IMG/VR virus record: IMGVR_UViG_3300043313_000661
Location: 1-46,186 of that record
DNA from: a virus
Direction: 5' to 3' (one strand)
DNA: 46,186 nucleotides
Shown here one piece after another: positions 7,589 through 15,175 of this stretch. A program made the position numbers and the translations under genes. Under the pieces are notes generated by a model. It was given only the letters and a program-made list of their open reading frames with translations, searched no databases and had not been told where the DNA came from. Positions within the stretch are counted from its first letter, which is position 1. The number at the start of each line of letters is the position of its first letter.

Positions 7589-8982
7589 GCGGCCTCCGGA
7601 AATGCTTTGAGGAACATGCGCTCCTTGCGTTGGAGCGCGGCGGTGACGCCGGCGTCGTAGTCCGAGCCCGAGAGGTCGACGTAGAGGCAGCTCTCGCTCA
7701 CCGCGCCGCGGCGGTGGATACGGTCCTCGAGCTGCGAGCGGGTGTCGAGCGAATACGAGTTCTCGAAAAAGATCATGGTCGAGCACGGGTCGTCCGGCGT
7801 GCCGAGGAGCGTGTGGCCGTACTTGCCCGCCTCGGCCTGCATCAGCATCAGCTTGGCGCGACCGTTGTTGAAGTGCTCCTTCTCGGCGTCGATCGCCTCC
7901 GAGCCCATGCCGCCGCGGATCCAGGCGAAGCCGTCCTCGTGGTAGCCGGTCAGGTACTTCACGAGGAGCGCGCCGACGTGCCGGTGCCGGTAGACGATGA
8001 TCGCCTTGCCGGTCACCTCCTCGTCGAGGATCTCCTGCAGCAGGCCCATGCGGGGGTTGCGGTCGGGCGGGACGATCTCGGTGATGACGGCGTCATCATT
8101 GATGAGAAACCCGCACTGGATCTGCGAGATCTTCTCGTACTTGGCGATGGCCACATCGACGGTGAAACGCTCGCCATTGATGTAGGTGAGGAAGTCCTCC
8201 TCCATCTCGTCATAGTGCTTCTGCAGCACCGGGCCGAGCTGGTAGCGGCGCGTCGTGTAGAGCTTCTCGGGCAACCCCTTCAGCCAGTGCTTCTTGGTCG
8301 CCGTGAACGACACCGGCTCGAGGTGCTTCTGGAGCAGATCCTCGTTGAGGATGCCCACCACCTGCCGGTTCTCCCACCCGCCGAGCTGGCAGTAGCGCGC
8401 CATCCAGCCGAAGTACGAGACTCCGTTCGTGGCATCGATCGCCTTGAGCTGAGCCCACAGGTCGTGCGGCCCTTGCGTCATCGGCTTGCCCGAGAGCAGC
8501 CGGACGAACTTGAACAGGGTCACGAGGCCGGGCTTCGGGTACCGTTTGTGGTCCTTGCCGACGATGGCCTGCGTCTGCTTCGACGTCCGGCCCTTAAGCT
8601 TGATGCTCTCGTCCAGCACGAGGTAGCTCTCGTGGCCGTGCGTGAAGCGTACGATCGCGGCGCGGCCTTTGTCTGTGCGCGTGGCCTCGTAGTTGATAAC
8701 CAAGACGTCTTGATCCTCGAGTCCGGCGTGCGAGCGGTTGGACTCGTAGAGGAAGACCGAGAACGGAAAGCCGTGCTTGGCGATCTCCGTCTTCCAACCG
8801 CCCTTGAAGCTGTTCGGACAGATCACGACGAGCCGCGACACGGCGCCGAAACGGCGCATGATGTTGAACTCGGTCAGCGCGGTCAGCGTCTTGCCGAGGC
8901 CCATATCGAGAAAGAAGCCAAAGCCCCGGCGACCATCCGCGCGGACGATCGCCTCGAGCTGCACGGGGGCGAGCTTGGTCAC
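7585..8982 (-). CDS. SNF2-family (SF2) DNA helicase/ATPase
   Basis: A 465-residue protein beginning at a GTG that overlaps the upstream TGA. Motif I is DMGLGKT (residues 26-32), motif II is LVLDES (D124-E125, a DExx variant), and the motif VI-like EDRIHRRGA lies near residue 425. This is the DEXDc plus HELICc layout of SNF2-like proteins, at the short end for the family. It probably remodels or unwinds DNA during phage replication or recombination. It sits with the nuclease, polymerase and primase genes in one leftward operon. The much longer frame upstream of 8982 overlaps the neighbour in another frame. Confidence 0.88.
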   Translation of the reverse strand: MTKLAPVQLEAIVRADGRRGFGFFLDMGLGKTLTALTEFNIMRRFGAVSRLVVICPNSFKGGWKTEIAKHGFPFSVFLYESNRSHAGLEDQDVLVINYEATRTDKGRAAIVRFTHGHESYLVLDESIKLKGRTSKQTQAIVGKDHKRYPKPGLVTLFKFVRLLSGKPMTQGPHDLWAQLKAIDATNGVSYFGWMARYCQLGGWENRQVVGILNEDLLQKHLEPVSFTATKKHWLKGLPEKLYTTRRYQLGPVLQKHYDEMEEDFLTYINGERFTVDVAIAKYEKISQIQCGFLINDDAVITEIVPPDRNPRMGLLQEILDEEVTGKAIIVYRHRHVGALLVKYLTGYHEDGFAWIRGGMGSEAIDAEKEHFNNGRAKLMLMQAEAGKYGHTLLGTPDDPCSTMIFFENSYSLDTRSQLEDRIHRRGAVSESCLYVDLSGSDYDAGVTAALQRKERMFLKAFPEAA

Positions 8983-9509
8983 GCCTGCTCGACCCGTTTG
9001 AGCAGCTTCCGCAGACCCGCAGCCATGAAACCCAGGCCAGCAGAAGTGCCCTGGGAGACATCGAGGTAGGCCACGAAGGTGTGCGAGAAGCCGGGGGCGT
9101 AGGGAGACTCGTCGGGCGGGAAGATCCGCAGCTTCAGCCCCAGGGCCTCGATGTCCTTCTTGATCGCGTCTTGATCCTTGCCCTCGTGATAGGGCTCGGT
9201 GACCAGCGCCCACGGCTCCTCGGGACCGAACATCCAAGGGTGGTCGAGCACGCCGCGGCCGGTGAAGACTTCGTAGGCCTGCCCCCACAGAATGCTCTGT
9301 AGGGTATCATCCATCACATTGAGGACCGCTTCCGACGCCCACGTTGGGAAGTACGCCACCTGACACTCGAGTGCGACCGGGATCACATCGTTGCGGCCCG
9401 GCCATAGCTCGGGAGTGACCTTCTTGACGAAGGCTCGGCGGCGCTGCGCCGGCTCGTCAGTGCGACGAAGAGGCTCTGGGCCCCGCCGATAGCTCACGGT
9501 TTCAACCAT
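8979..9509 (-). CDS. Hypothetical protein between nuclease and helicase
   Basis: A 176-residue protein of unknown function. AGGAGG is 6 bases before the ATG at 9509 (another ATG lies at 9512). The N-terminus is basic (PLRRTDEPAQRRRAFVKKV) and the middle has many aromatic residues. The C-terminal segment SAGLGFMAAGLRKLLKRV is amphipathic. No motif was recognised. Its fixed position between nuclease and helicase suggests a role in DNA metabolism. Confidence 0.7.
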   Translation of the reverse strand: MVETVSYRRGPEPLRRTDEPAQRRRAFVKKVTPELWPGRNDVIPVALECQVAYFPTWASEAVLNVMDDTLQSILWGQAYEVFTGRGVLDHPWMFGPEEPWALVTEPYHEGKDQDAIKKDIEALGLKLRIFPPDESPYAPGFSHTFVAYLDVSQGTSAGLGFMAAGLRKLLKRVEQA

Positions 9510-9918
9510 CATCGACCTCCTGTTTTGCGAACACTTGATGCACCGCGAACTCGAGCGCGTGGGCGAAGCTGACCTGTCCGGTCACCGAGCGCCAAGGCCA
9601 GGGGAAGGCTTGGTGAGCGTCCCACCTCTCCCCCGGCAGGCCGAGGCCCATACGGCCGTCGCGGTAGCCGATGATGCACGCTCGAGCGCGCGGGTTGCCG
9701 ACATTGTTGAGCAGGCAGATCTGGTCGCACTGCTTCTTCGTTGCCGGTAGGGTGACGATGTCCTTCATCATCTTGACGTCGGCGTAGAGCGTCAGATGCT
9801 TGGTGACGATGAGGAGGTCGAGCGTGCCGATGGCCCACTTGTCCTCGATGCGGCGGGCGAACGAGCCCTCCTTGAGGAGCGTGCGCACCATCTCTCGCTT
9901 GAGGTCCGATTCAAGCAT
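9502..9918 (-). CDS. VRR-NUC-type endonuclease
   Basis: A 138-residue protein with the layout of small phage VRR-NUC / PD-(D/E)XK nucleases. An N-terminal helix (ESDLKREMVRTLLKEG) is followed by GTLDLLIV (D34), YADVKM (D47, K49) and a basic helix LPATKKQCDQICLL. The second acidic position is Asp where many family members have Glu. Expected role: cleavage of branched or other DNA intermediates in recombination or replication. It is coupled to the sigma-like gene by an 8-base overlap. Confidence 0.75.
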   Translation of the reverse strand: MLESDLKREMVRTLLKEGSFARRIEDKWAIGTLDLLIVTKHLTLYADVKMMKDIVTLPATKKQCDQICLLNNVGNPRARACIIGYRDGRMGLGLPGERWDAHQAFPWPWRSVTGQVSFAHALEFAVHQVFAKQEVDDG

Positions 9919-10357
9919 CGGTCACCACCTTGAAGCGCGTCTTGCGGATCGCTCGTTGAACCCTGCGGCCGAAGTGGAAGAGGATCTGACGGACGCGCTC
10001 GCGGCTACAGCCGATCCGATCTCCAATCTGTTGTAGGGTCAGCCCCTCGGCCCGCAGCAGCCATGCGTGCTCCTTCCGAGCCTCGGCATACGTCTGCCGG
10101 TACTTCAGAACGAACTGCGTGGGTGGGGTGAACTCGCCTTGGTATTTGGCCAAAGCCTCGCGGGTGACAGCTACACGGCCAGGACCGTAAATCTCGTGTC
10201 GCACAGGGTATCCGAGCGCCCGGCAGAACCGCTCGATGCGGTTACAGACCACGGCTGAGGTGGTGCCGATATCGGTGCCGATCTCGTGCTGGTAGCGCCC
10301 TTTGACGTATTCGCGGGCGACCCATGCATCTTCGCTGAGGTGCTCGTCAGCGGGCAT
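9911..10357 (-). CDS. HTH protein with sigma-70 region 4-like C-terminus
   Basis: A 148-residue DNA-binding protein. Residues 105-127 (GLTLQQIGDRIGCSRERVRQ) closely match sigma-70 region 4.2, which reads the -35 element. A second possible HTH lies at 20-42 (GRYQHEIGTDIGTTSAVVCN). No region 2 is present, so it is not a full sigma factor. It could be a regulator that remodels host RNA polymerase promoter choice or binds phage promoters directly. GGAGGG is 8 bases before the ATG at 10357. The candidate targets are the -35/TGTC..GACA arrays at 19.9-24.0 kb. Confidence 0.8.
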   Translation of the reverse strand: MPADEHLSEDAWVAREYVKGRYQHEIGTDIGTTSAVVCNRIERFCRALGYPVRHEIYGPGRVAVTREALAKYQGEFTPPTQFVLKYRQTYAEARKEHAWLLRAEGLTLQQIGDRIGCSRERVRQILFHFGRRVQRAIRKTRFKVVTDA

Positions 10358-10652
10358 AGGTGCAGCCCTCCTTGTGCAGCAGGCCTTCCGCGACACCGCA
10401 GCCGGGGCAGGTGCGTGTCGGGATCACGCGCAGCTTCTTGCGCGTCTCCTTGCGGTCGCGGTCAGCGCGCCACCGCCTCGTGATCTCCTCGACCAAACGG
10501 GTGGCGGCGATCTGCAGCTCGTCCTCCACCCCGACGAGAACGTGGGTCGACATGAGCCCCCAGTCAGCGCGAAACGGCCCGGCGGTGATCTTGACGTTGC
10601 CGCGGTCGTCGACCTCGCGCTCGTCGAGGATGATGGTCAGGAACAAGGCCAC
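10347..10652 (-). CDS. Small protein with C-terminal Cys/His cluster
   Basis: About 101 residues from a GTG at 10652, with GGAG 10 bases upstream; GTG codons further upstream are alternatives. The C-terminus CPGCGVAEGLLHKEGCTYAR could bind one zinc ion. The middle is helical and basic (LVEEITRRWRADRDRKETRKK). Function unknown. It overlaps the sigma-like gene's start by 11 bases. Confidence 0.6.
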   Translation of the reverse strand: MALFLTIILDEREVDDRGNVKITAGPFRADWGLMSTHVLVGVEDELQIAATRLVEEITRRWRADRDRKETRKKLRVIPTRTCPGCGVAEGLLHKEGCTYAR

Positions 10653-10659
10653 GAATACT

Positions 10660-10761
10660 TTACTCCGCGAACACACCGAGGACACAAAGCGACGTCGTCA
10701 TCGCGCGCGGAGGCAGCAGGGGGAGCTGCGCGATGTACGACATGATTTTGTGGTGGGGCAT
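10660..10761 (-). CDS. Possible 33-residue leader protein
   Basis: A short frame from the ATG at 10761 with a good GAGGTG ribosome binding site. It encodes MPHHKIMSYIAQLPLLPPRA and ends just upstream of the next gene's start. It may be a small protein or only a coupling ORF. It fills the otherwise empty space between 10652 and 10770. Confidence 0.35.
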   Translation of the reverse strand: MPHHKIMSYIAQLPLLPPRAMTTSLCVLGVFAE

Positions 10762-10769
10762 CTTTCACC

Positions 10770-11084
10770 TCACTTGCCTGGAGGTGATGATCGAGTGCGT
10801 AGGTCGCGCTCGGGAGTACGACGAGCAGGGTCGTCCCGTTGACGAATGTAAACCCAAGCCGCACGAGCCCGTCGACATGCTTCACTACCGGCGAACTCGA
10901 CAAGTTCGTCGTCTGTCGGCTTGCGAAAGGTGAGCCCTGGCGCAACCACCAGCCACTCGCCGCAGCTGATGCACAGCGAGACGTCGCCTGGGTTGGGGTC
11001 GCTGTCGTGACCGGCGCCCGAGATGCTGTCCATGTTGTAGAGGCAGTACGGGCACGGCGTCGGTACGAAGCGGGTCGACTTCAT
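10770..11084 (-). CDS. Zinc-ribbon protein
   Basis: A 104-residue protein from the ATG at 11084, with GGAGG 7 bases upstream. It has two Cys pairs, CPYC (about residues 11-14) and CISC (about 38-41), forming a likely zinc ribbon, followed by a charged Arg-rich tail. Function unknown; DNA or RNA binding is plausible from the fold and operon. It overlaps the upstream stop by 4 bases. Confidence 0.7.
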   Translation of the reverse strand: MKSTRFVPTPCPYCLYNMDSISGAGHDSDPNPGDVSLCISCGEWLVVAPGLTFRKPTDDELVEFAGSEACRRARAAWVYIRQRDDPARRTPERDLRTRSSPPGK

Positions 11085-11452
11085 CGCGCGTCCTCCGGAT
11101 TCAGGACGTGCCGCTTCTTCGGCCCAACCATCCACTCCGGCGGGCGCGGGATCTTCTCGTTCTGCGGCCGCCACAGGTGCAGGCAGAACGGGTGGCAGTT
11201 GACGTGGTCGCTCTCCGGCACATGGAGCTGCATCACCGTCTCGTGCGGCTTGAAGAAGAGCTTGCGGACGTACTCCAGCTCAGCCCACGTCGGCGTGCGG
11301 TTCTTAGCTGACACCGAGACGTGATCCCAGCCGAAGCCGAAGGACACGACAGCGAGGAGCTTCACGCCGGTCAGGGGATGCAGGAGGCTCCAGGCACCGC
11401 CGTCCGGCCCGCGCGCCACCATGCCGGGTATGTCGTCGAGATCCTCACGCAT
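11081..11452 (-). CDS. Conserved phage protein (DUF7694-like)
   Basis: A 123-residue protein with a pattern I associate with a widespread phage family of unknown function: GWDHVSVSAKNRTPTW, then FFKPHETVMQLHVPES, then NCHPFCLHLWRPQ and a final PPEWMVGPKK. It is often found beside phage replication genes, as here, next to the polymerase and a winged-helix protein. The family name is from memory and was not checked by search. Confidence 0.7.
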   Translation of the reverse strand: MREDLDDIPGMVARGPDGGAWSLLHPLTGVKLLAVVSFGFGWDHVSVSAKNRTPTWAELEYVRKLFFKPHETVMQLHVPESDHVNCHPFCLHLWRPQNEKIPRPPEWMVGPKKRHVLNPEDAR

Positions 11453-11756
11453 CGGGCTTCAACAAGCGCTTGAGGGTCCAGGCGCCGGCCTTGTTGCCGG
11501 CGCGGGTTTCGCGGGCACCCACCTGCTCCAGCTCGTCGTCCTCCTTCATGTCCGAGAAGCGGGCCGAGCACGTCTCGTGCGGCATCATGAGCAGCTCCTC
11601 GGCCTCCTGGCAGGTGACGCCGCGCTTCGGACCCACACGGATCATCAGCGCGCGGATGCGCATCCGGTCGCTCTCCTTCTTGCGGGTCTTCTCGAGCTTG
11701 GCGTTCGCCGCCTCGCTGTACTGGTTGCCTCGGTGATAGTTCCGGGTGACGTCCAT
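11445..11756 (-). CDS. Winged-helix DNA-binding protein
   Basis: A 103-residue protein whose ATG overlaps the polymerase stop (TGATG). It has the common phage layout NYHRGNQYSEAANAKLEKT, then a helix-turn-helix GVTCQEAEELLMMPHETCSA, a helix RFSDMKEDDELEQVG and a wing-like TRAGNKAGAWTLKRL. It probably binds DNA as a small regulator or replication accessory factor. Confidence 0.75.
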   Translation of the reverse strand: MDVTRNYHRGNQYSEAANAKLEKTRKKESDRMRIRALMIRVGPKRGVTCQEAEELLMMPHETCSARFSDMKEDDELEQVGARETRAGNKAGAWTLKRLLKPDA

Positions 11757-13546
11757 CACGCTGCCTCCGCAAGGTGCTGTACGGGCCACGATGCCTCGGC
11801 CCAGTTGCGGCCACAGGAGATCTCCACGGGCATCGGCGTGGAGAGGTTGAGGGGGTCGCCAGGATTCTCGAGGATGGCGCGCAGCTCGCTGACGCCGGCG
11901 CCGCCCTCGCTCTGCCAAATCACCGCGTCGTGAATGGTCATCAGGAGGTCGACACAGCCCTCGCCGCAGGCTTCGACCCAGCGGCAGGCATCGAGGAGGC
12001 GCACCTTCATATGGTCGCCTGCGGAGCCCTGGATGACCCGCGAGACGGCAACGTGGGTCGAGAGGTTGGCAGGGAAGTGCTGTCGCCGTCCGAGGATGGT
12101 GCGGACGTAGCCGCGCTTCTCGGCCACTGAGGCCGCGTCGGCCTTGAACAAGCCGATCTCGGGGAAGGTGCGAAAGAAGTCGTTGTAGAGGCGCCGAGCC
12201 TCGGGCTCGTCGACGTTCAGCCGGCCCGCGAGCGTCTTCGGCGTCATGCCGTTGAAGATCGAGAGCCCGAGCGTCTTCGCCCGGTCACGGTCGATGCCCA
12301 TGATCTGCGACGCGAGCGTGTGCACGTCGATCACCGGGGTCGAATTGTAGCCCTTGAGCAGCCGCTCGCACTGGGCAAAATGAGCGTAGAGGCGGGGTTC
12401 CTGTTGGCTGAAATCGGCTTCGTAGATGAGCATGCCGGGGTCGGGCACGATGATCGGGCGCACGATCTTGCCGATCTCCTTGTTGCGTTTCGGAAACGCC
12501 TGCAGGTTCGGGCCCGAGCACGAGAACCGACCGAACTTCACGCCATACTCGCCGTCGCTCATCTGCTTCAGCTCAGGATAGATGCGCTCGTTGCCGACGA
12601 GGGGCTCGAGGAAGGTGCTCTTGGTCTTGAGCAGCTGGCGCAGCTGCGTCACGCGCAGGCCTGCTTGGCTGCCCTCGAGCGTCTTGCTGGTGTATGACGG
12701 TTTTCCGGTAGACGTTCGGTAGGGGGAACCAGCGCCTTGGGCCGTCATCCACGCGTGCAATTCATCAACGCGGGTAGGGCTGAAGCCCTGCGGGAAGTTC
12801 TGCAGCGCCTTCTCGATACGGTCGTCGAGCGTGGCGATCGCCTGCTCGGCATAGGTCTGGTCGACCCGGATGCCCTTTACGCGCATCCGGGCCAGATATG
12901 GAATGAGGTCGTTTTCCAACCGCTGGACACGTTCGAGGGTGTGCCCTTGCGCATCCGGCCGGGTCAGCTCCTCCTGCTGCACGGCCCACACAGCGTAGGT
13001 GCCAGTCACATCCGAGCACGCGTAGTCCCAGGCGAGCCGCCCATCTCCTGGCAGGCGCCAGAAGTTCTTCATCTGGACGCGGCGCGTCTTGGGCCCGCCA
13101 AAACGAGCCGCAAGCTCATGGATCAGGCGCTCGTCGTCCTTTCCAGGGAAGCCGTACCGCTCAAGACAGCTCTGAAGGTCGTAAGCGCGGTGGTACTCGT
13201 AGATCAGCACTTCTTGGATCTGTACATCGACGATTGGCGCCCCTGGCCAGACGCCGTAGCGGCCCGCGTGAAACAGGTCGAAGCCGATGTTGAACCCGAT
13301 GGTGAGATGCCCCCGCCGAGCGCGCTCCAGAAACGCCAAAGCCAAGCGTTTCTCGAAGCGCTCCGGGCAGTTCACGTTCCCTGAGGCATGCCGCATCGGG
13401 ACGTAGACGGCCTTCTCGGGAGTGCCGAAGGCGTAGCCGACGACCTTGGCGTCGTTCTCGAGCCCCGTCGTCTCGATGTCGAAGGCTAGCCTTGGGGCCG
13501 TAGCCACCAAGGCAATTGCCAACTCCTGCCGGTCAGAAAGCTGCAT
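11756..13546 (-). CDS. polA-like: Family A DNA polymerase
   Basis: A 596-residue replicative polymerase with 3'-5' exonuclease. Exonuclease: AFDIETTG (D23, E25), TIGFNIGFD (D90), YACSDVTG (Y175xxxD179). Polymerase motif A is ADFSQQEPR (D378), motif B is DRAKTLGLSIFNGM (K424), and motif C is MTIHDAVIW (H539-D540). Aligned by eye to E. coli Pol I, the Phe762 position is Leu (L428), Tyr766 is Asn (N432), and the Glu after the motif C Asp is Ala (A541). The ATG at 13546 overlaps the upstream gene by 14 bases. A longer N-terminus back to 13669 is a frame extension and was not used. No 5'-3' exonuclease domain is present. Confidence 0.93.
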   Translation of the reverse strand: MQLSDRQELAIALVATAPRLAFDIETTGLENDAKVVGYAFGTPEKAVYVPMRHASGNVNCPERFEKRLALAFLERARRGHLTIGFNIGFDLFHAGRYGVWPGAPIVDVQIQEVLIYEYHRAYDLQSCLERYGFPGKDDERLIHELAARFGGPKTRRVQMKNFWRLPGDGRLAWDYACSDVTGTYAVWAVQQEELTRPDAQGHTLERVQRLENDLIPYLARMRVKGIRVDQTYAEQAIATLDDRIEKALQNFPQGFSPTRVDELHAWMTAQGAGSPYRTSTGKPSYTSKTLEGSQAGLRVTQLRQLLKTKSTFLEPLVGNERIYPELKQMSDGEYGVKFGRFSCSGPNLQAFPKRNKEIGKIVRPIIVPDPGMLIYEADFSQQEPRLYAHFAQCERLLKGYNSTPVIDVHTLASQIMGIDRDRAKTLGLSIFNGMTPKTLAGRLNVDEPEARRLYNDFFRTFPEIGLFKADAASVAEKRGYVRTILGRRQHFPANLSTHVAVSRVIQGSAGDHMKVRLLDACRWVEACGEGCVDLLMTIHDAVIWQSEGGAGVSELRAILENPGDPLNLSTPMPVEISCGRNWAEASWPVQHLAEAA

Positions 13547-14387
13547 TGCTCGCCCCGGCGTGCGGGATTGAGTCGTCGAGATCGCCCCCGCCGACGACCT
13601 TGATCGAAGGGTAGAGCGCGTCGAGCCTCTCGGCCTGCGCCGTGAACTCCTCGATGCGGGGGTCGCCATCGGGCAGCTGACCGTCCGCGGTGAAGTTGGG
13701 CACGAACCAGCTGATGCCCTGGCCGCCCTGCCGCTCCTCCGGCCACATGCGGTAGACCTGGGCCAGGGGGTTAATGCCCTGAGCCGCCCGCAACTCGATC
13801 TTGCTGTTGAGTTGCATGATCTTTTTGTTTGCAGTGACCGAGCCCGTGTAGATCACCGGGCCCTCGATCTGAGGCTCGAGGAGCCGCATGATCACGGTGT
13901 AGACATGCTGTGCCGCCGGCGTGGAGTTCTTGTTCTGCGGATCCGAGGAGCCCCAGTCGAGGAGCCGCGAGGACAGCACGTCGCGGCCCGTGAACCACTC
14001 CACCTTGCCCCCGTGCTGGAGCTGGACCTCAAAGCGCTGGTTCGGTTTGTCCCAGTGGACGCCGTCCGCCGAGCGCGCCAACACCTGACTGTCGACGCCG
14101 CGCACGTTCTTAGGCGAACGCAGCACGACCGAGTGATGAACGAGGAGGACGATGACCTTCAGCTCCTCGTCCAGATCCTCCTCGAGGATGGTGTGATAGA
14201 AGCGCCCAGCGCGGAGCTGGTGGTTCGCCTTGACCTCCGGCGACAGGCCCTGGAGCAGCTTGAGAGCGGGGATCTCCATGTCCTGAATGCCGATGTTGCC
14301 GAAGCGCCGGAACGGCGTGCCGGGCACGGCTGGCACGGACGGGGTAGGTCGCACGGCGACCTCTTTGTTCTTGGTTCTAACGCGCAT
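13533..14387 (-). CDS. Putative phage ssDNA-binding / replication accessory protein
   Basis: A 284-residue protein. The ATG at 14387 is preceded by AAGGAG at 7 bases, which decides the start over the longer frame to 14519. After a basic N-terminus comes NIGIQDMEIPALKLLQGLSP, then strand-rich segments (RFYHTILEEDLDEELKVIVLLVHH) of the type seen in a conserved phage family near polymerase genes. Members are suspected ssDNA-binding proteins; the assignment is from pattern memory. Its acidic C-terminus (GGGDLDDS) would fit but is not the classic SSB tail. Confidence 0.55.
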   Translation of the reverse strand: MRVRTKNKEVAVRPTPSVPAVPGTPFRRFGNIGIQDMEIPALKLLQGLSPEVKANHQLRAGRFYHTILEEDLDEELKVIVLLVHHSVVLRSPKNVRGVDSQVLARSADGVHWDKPNQRFEVQLQHGGKVEWFTGRDVLSSRLLDWGSSDPQNKNSTPAAQHVYTVIMRLLEPQIEGPVIYTGSVTANKKIMQLNSKIELRAAQGINPLAQVYRMWPEERQGGQGISWFVPNFTADGQLPDGDPRIEEFTAQAERLDALYPSIKVVGGGDLDDSIPHAGASNAAF

Positions 14388-14592
14388 TGGTTTTCTCCTT
14401 AATCGGACGCACGGTGACTTTGCCGTCGTGATGGGGGCTGCAGAAATAGAAAGTCGGACCTTCAGGATCGTCCTGGCCGCTCCACTGCTCGATGGCTTCG
14501 CGGACGTAGTCCTGCACATACCGCTTGCTGAGAATCTCGCTCCCAGCGCGCGGGGTCACCTTCACGAGGAAGGTCCAAGCTGGTTGAGCCAT
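14377..14592 (-). CDS. Small protein in replication operon
   Basis: A 71-residue protein starting at an ATG 7 bases after AAAGG (another ATG at 14595). The N-terminus AQPAWTFLVKVTPRAG is strand-like, a helix YVQDYVREAIEQWSG follows, and the last third FYFCSPHHDGKVTVRPIK contains Cys and two His. It resembles small unknown phage proteins. It overlaps the next gene's start by 11 bases. Confidence 0.65.
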   Translation of the reverse strand: MAQPAWTFLVKVTPRAGSEILSKRYVQDYVREAIEQWSGQDDPEGPTFYFCSPHHDGKVTVRPIKEKTNAR

Positions 14593-14594
14593 CA

Positions 14595-15104
14595 TCAATC
14601 CTTTGTGAACGAGGTATATGCATAAGTGTTAGCTTGGATGCCGTCCTTCTCGGGCTGGGGCTCATGGCCTTCAGCGATCAGCTCGGCGGTGAGTGAGTTC
14701 ATGGTGGCGGCCGGCGCCATCCAGCGCAGCGCATCGCCCTTCTTGTGCTTCTCGAGGAACTTGCCCGCGCGGGCCCAGTCGAGCACCTTCGCAGTGGTGC
14801 GCGAGGACAGAGAGAATCGCCCCATGCCCTCGAGCGTGATGTTGCGGGCGTTGACCCTGGAGGCGCGGAAAGCCTTGGGGAGCTGTTCGTAGCTCATGTG
14901 CTTGCTGAGTGCCTCTGCCTCGTTGCTTATCGCTTTGACCAGCTCATGATATTGCCGAACGGCATACCAATGAGCGAGCTGATCGGGGAGAGGGGCACTC
15001 GGGTCATTCGTTGCTTCCAGTTGGAGGCGTGCCTCACGGATCGTGATGAGCGCCTTGTGCAGATCGATGGCCTGTTGCTCGACGGACTTCTTGCGAACAC
15101 GCAT
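14595..15104 (-). CDS. Conserved hypothetical phage protein
   Basis: A 169-residue protein. The ATG at 15104 is preferred over that at 15119 because AAAGG lies 7 bases before it. The N-terminal 70 residues form a helical, possibly coiled-coil region (LHKALITIREARLQLEATND). The C-terminal half (ITLEGMGRFSLSSRTTAKVL, GIQANTYAYTSFTKD) looks like a compact domain. Function unknown. It may be the first gene of its own transcript, because a promoter-like site and leader hairpin precede it. Confidence 0.65.
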   Translation of the reverse strand: MRVRKKSVEQQAIDLHKALITIREARLQLEATNDPSAPLPDQLAHWYAVRQYHELVKAISNEAEALSKHMSYEQLPKAFRASRVNARNITLEGMGRFSLSSRTTAKVLDWARAGKFLEKHKKGDALRWMAPAATMNSLTAELIAEGHEPQPEKDGIQANTYAYTSFTKD

Positions 15105-15175
15105 GGGACTACCTTTCATCTCGCATCCGGTTAGATGCGTGATTAATCAGTAGTCCGGCTTGTTACCGCTGTCAA
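15105..15175 (-). promoter_or_regulatory. Candidate promoter with 5' hairpin leader
   Basis: Minus strand: TTGACA (15175-15170), 17-bp spacer, TACTGA (15152-15147), five bases, then CA and a stem-loop CGCATC-TAACCG-GATGCG (15139-15122), then AAAGG and ATG. Spacing matches the rightward early leaders exactly, although the hairpin sequence differs. The -10 is weak and lies in the end of the primase gene, so chance cannot be excluded. Confidence 0.45.

Noticed and set aside
7564-9069. 501-codon open frame on the plus strand
   Set aside because: Antisense to the SNF2 helicase, whose motifs are clear; product is Arg/Leu/Val/Glu-rich without motifs.
10733-10933. 66-codon plus-strand frame
   Set aside because: Opposite to the zinc-ribbon gene that has a strong ribosome binding site; no supporting signal.
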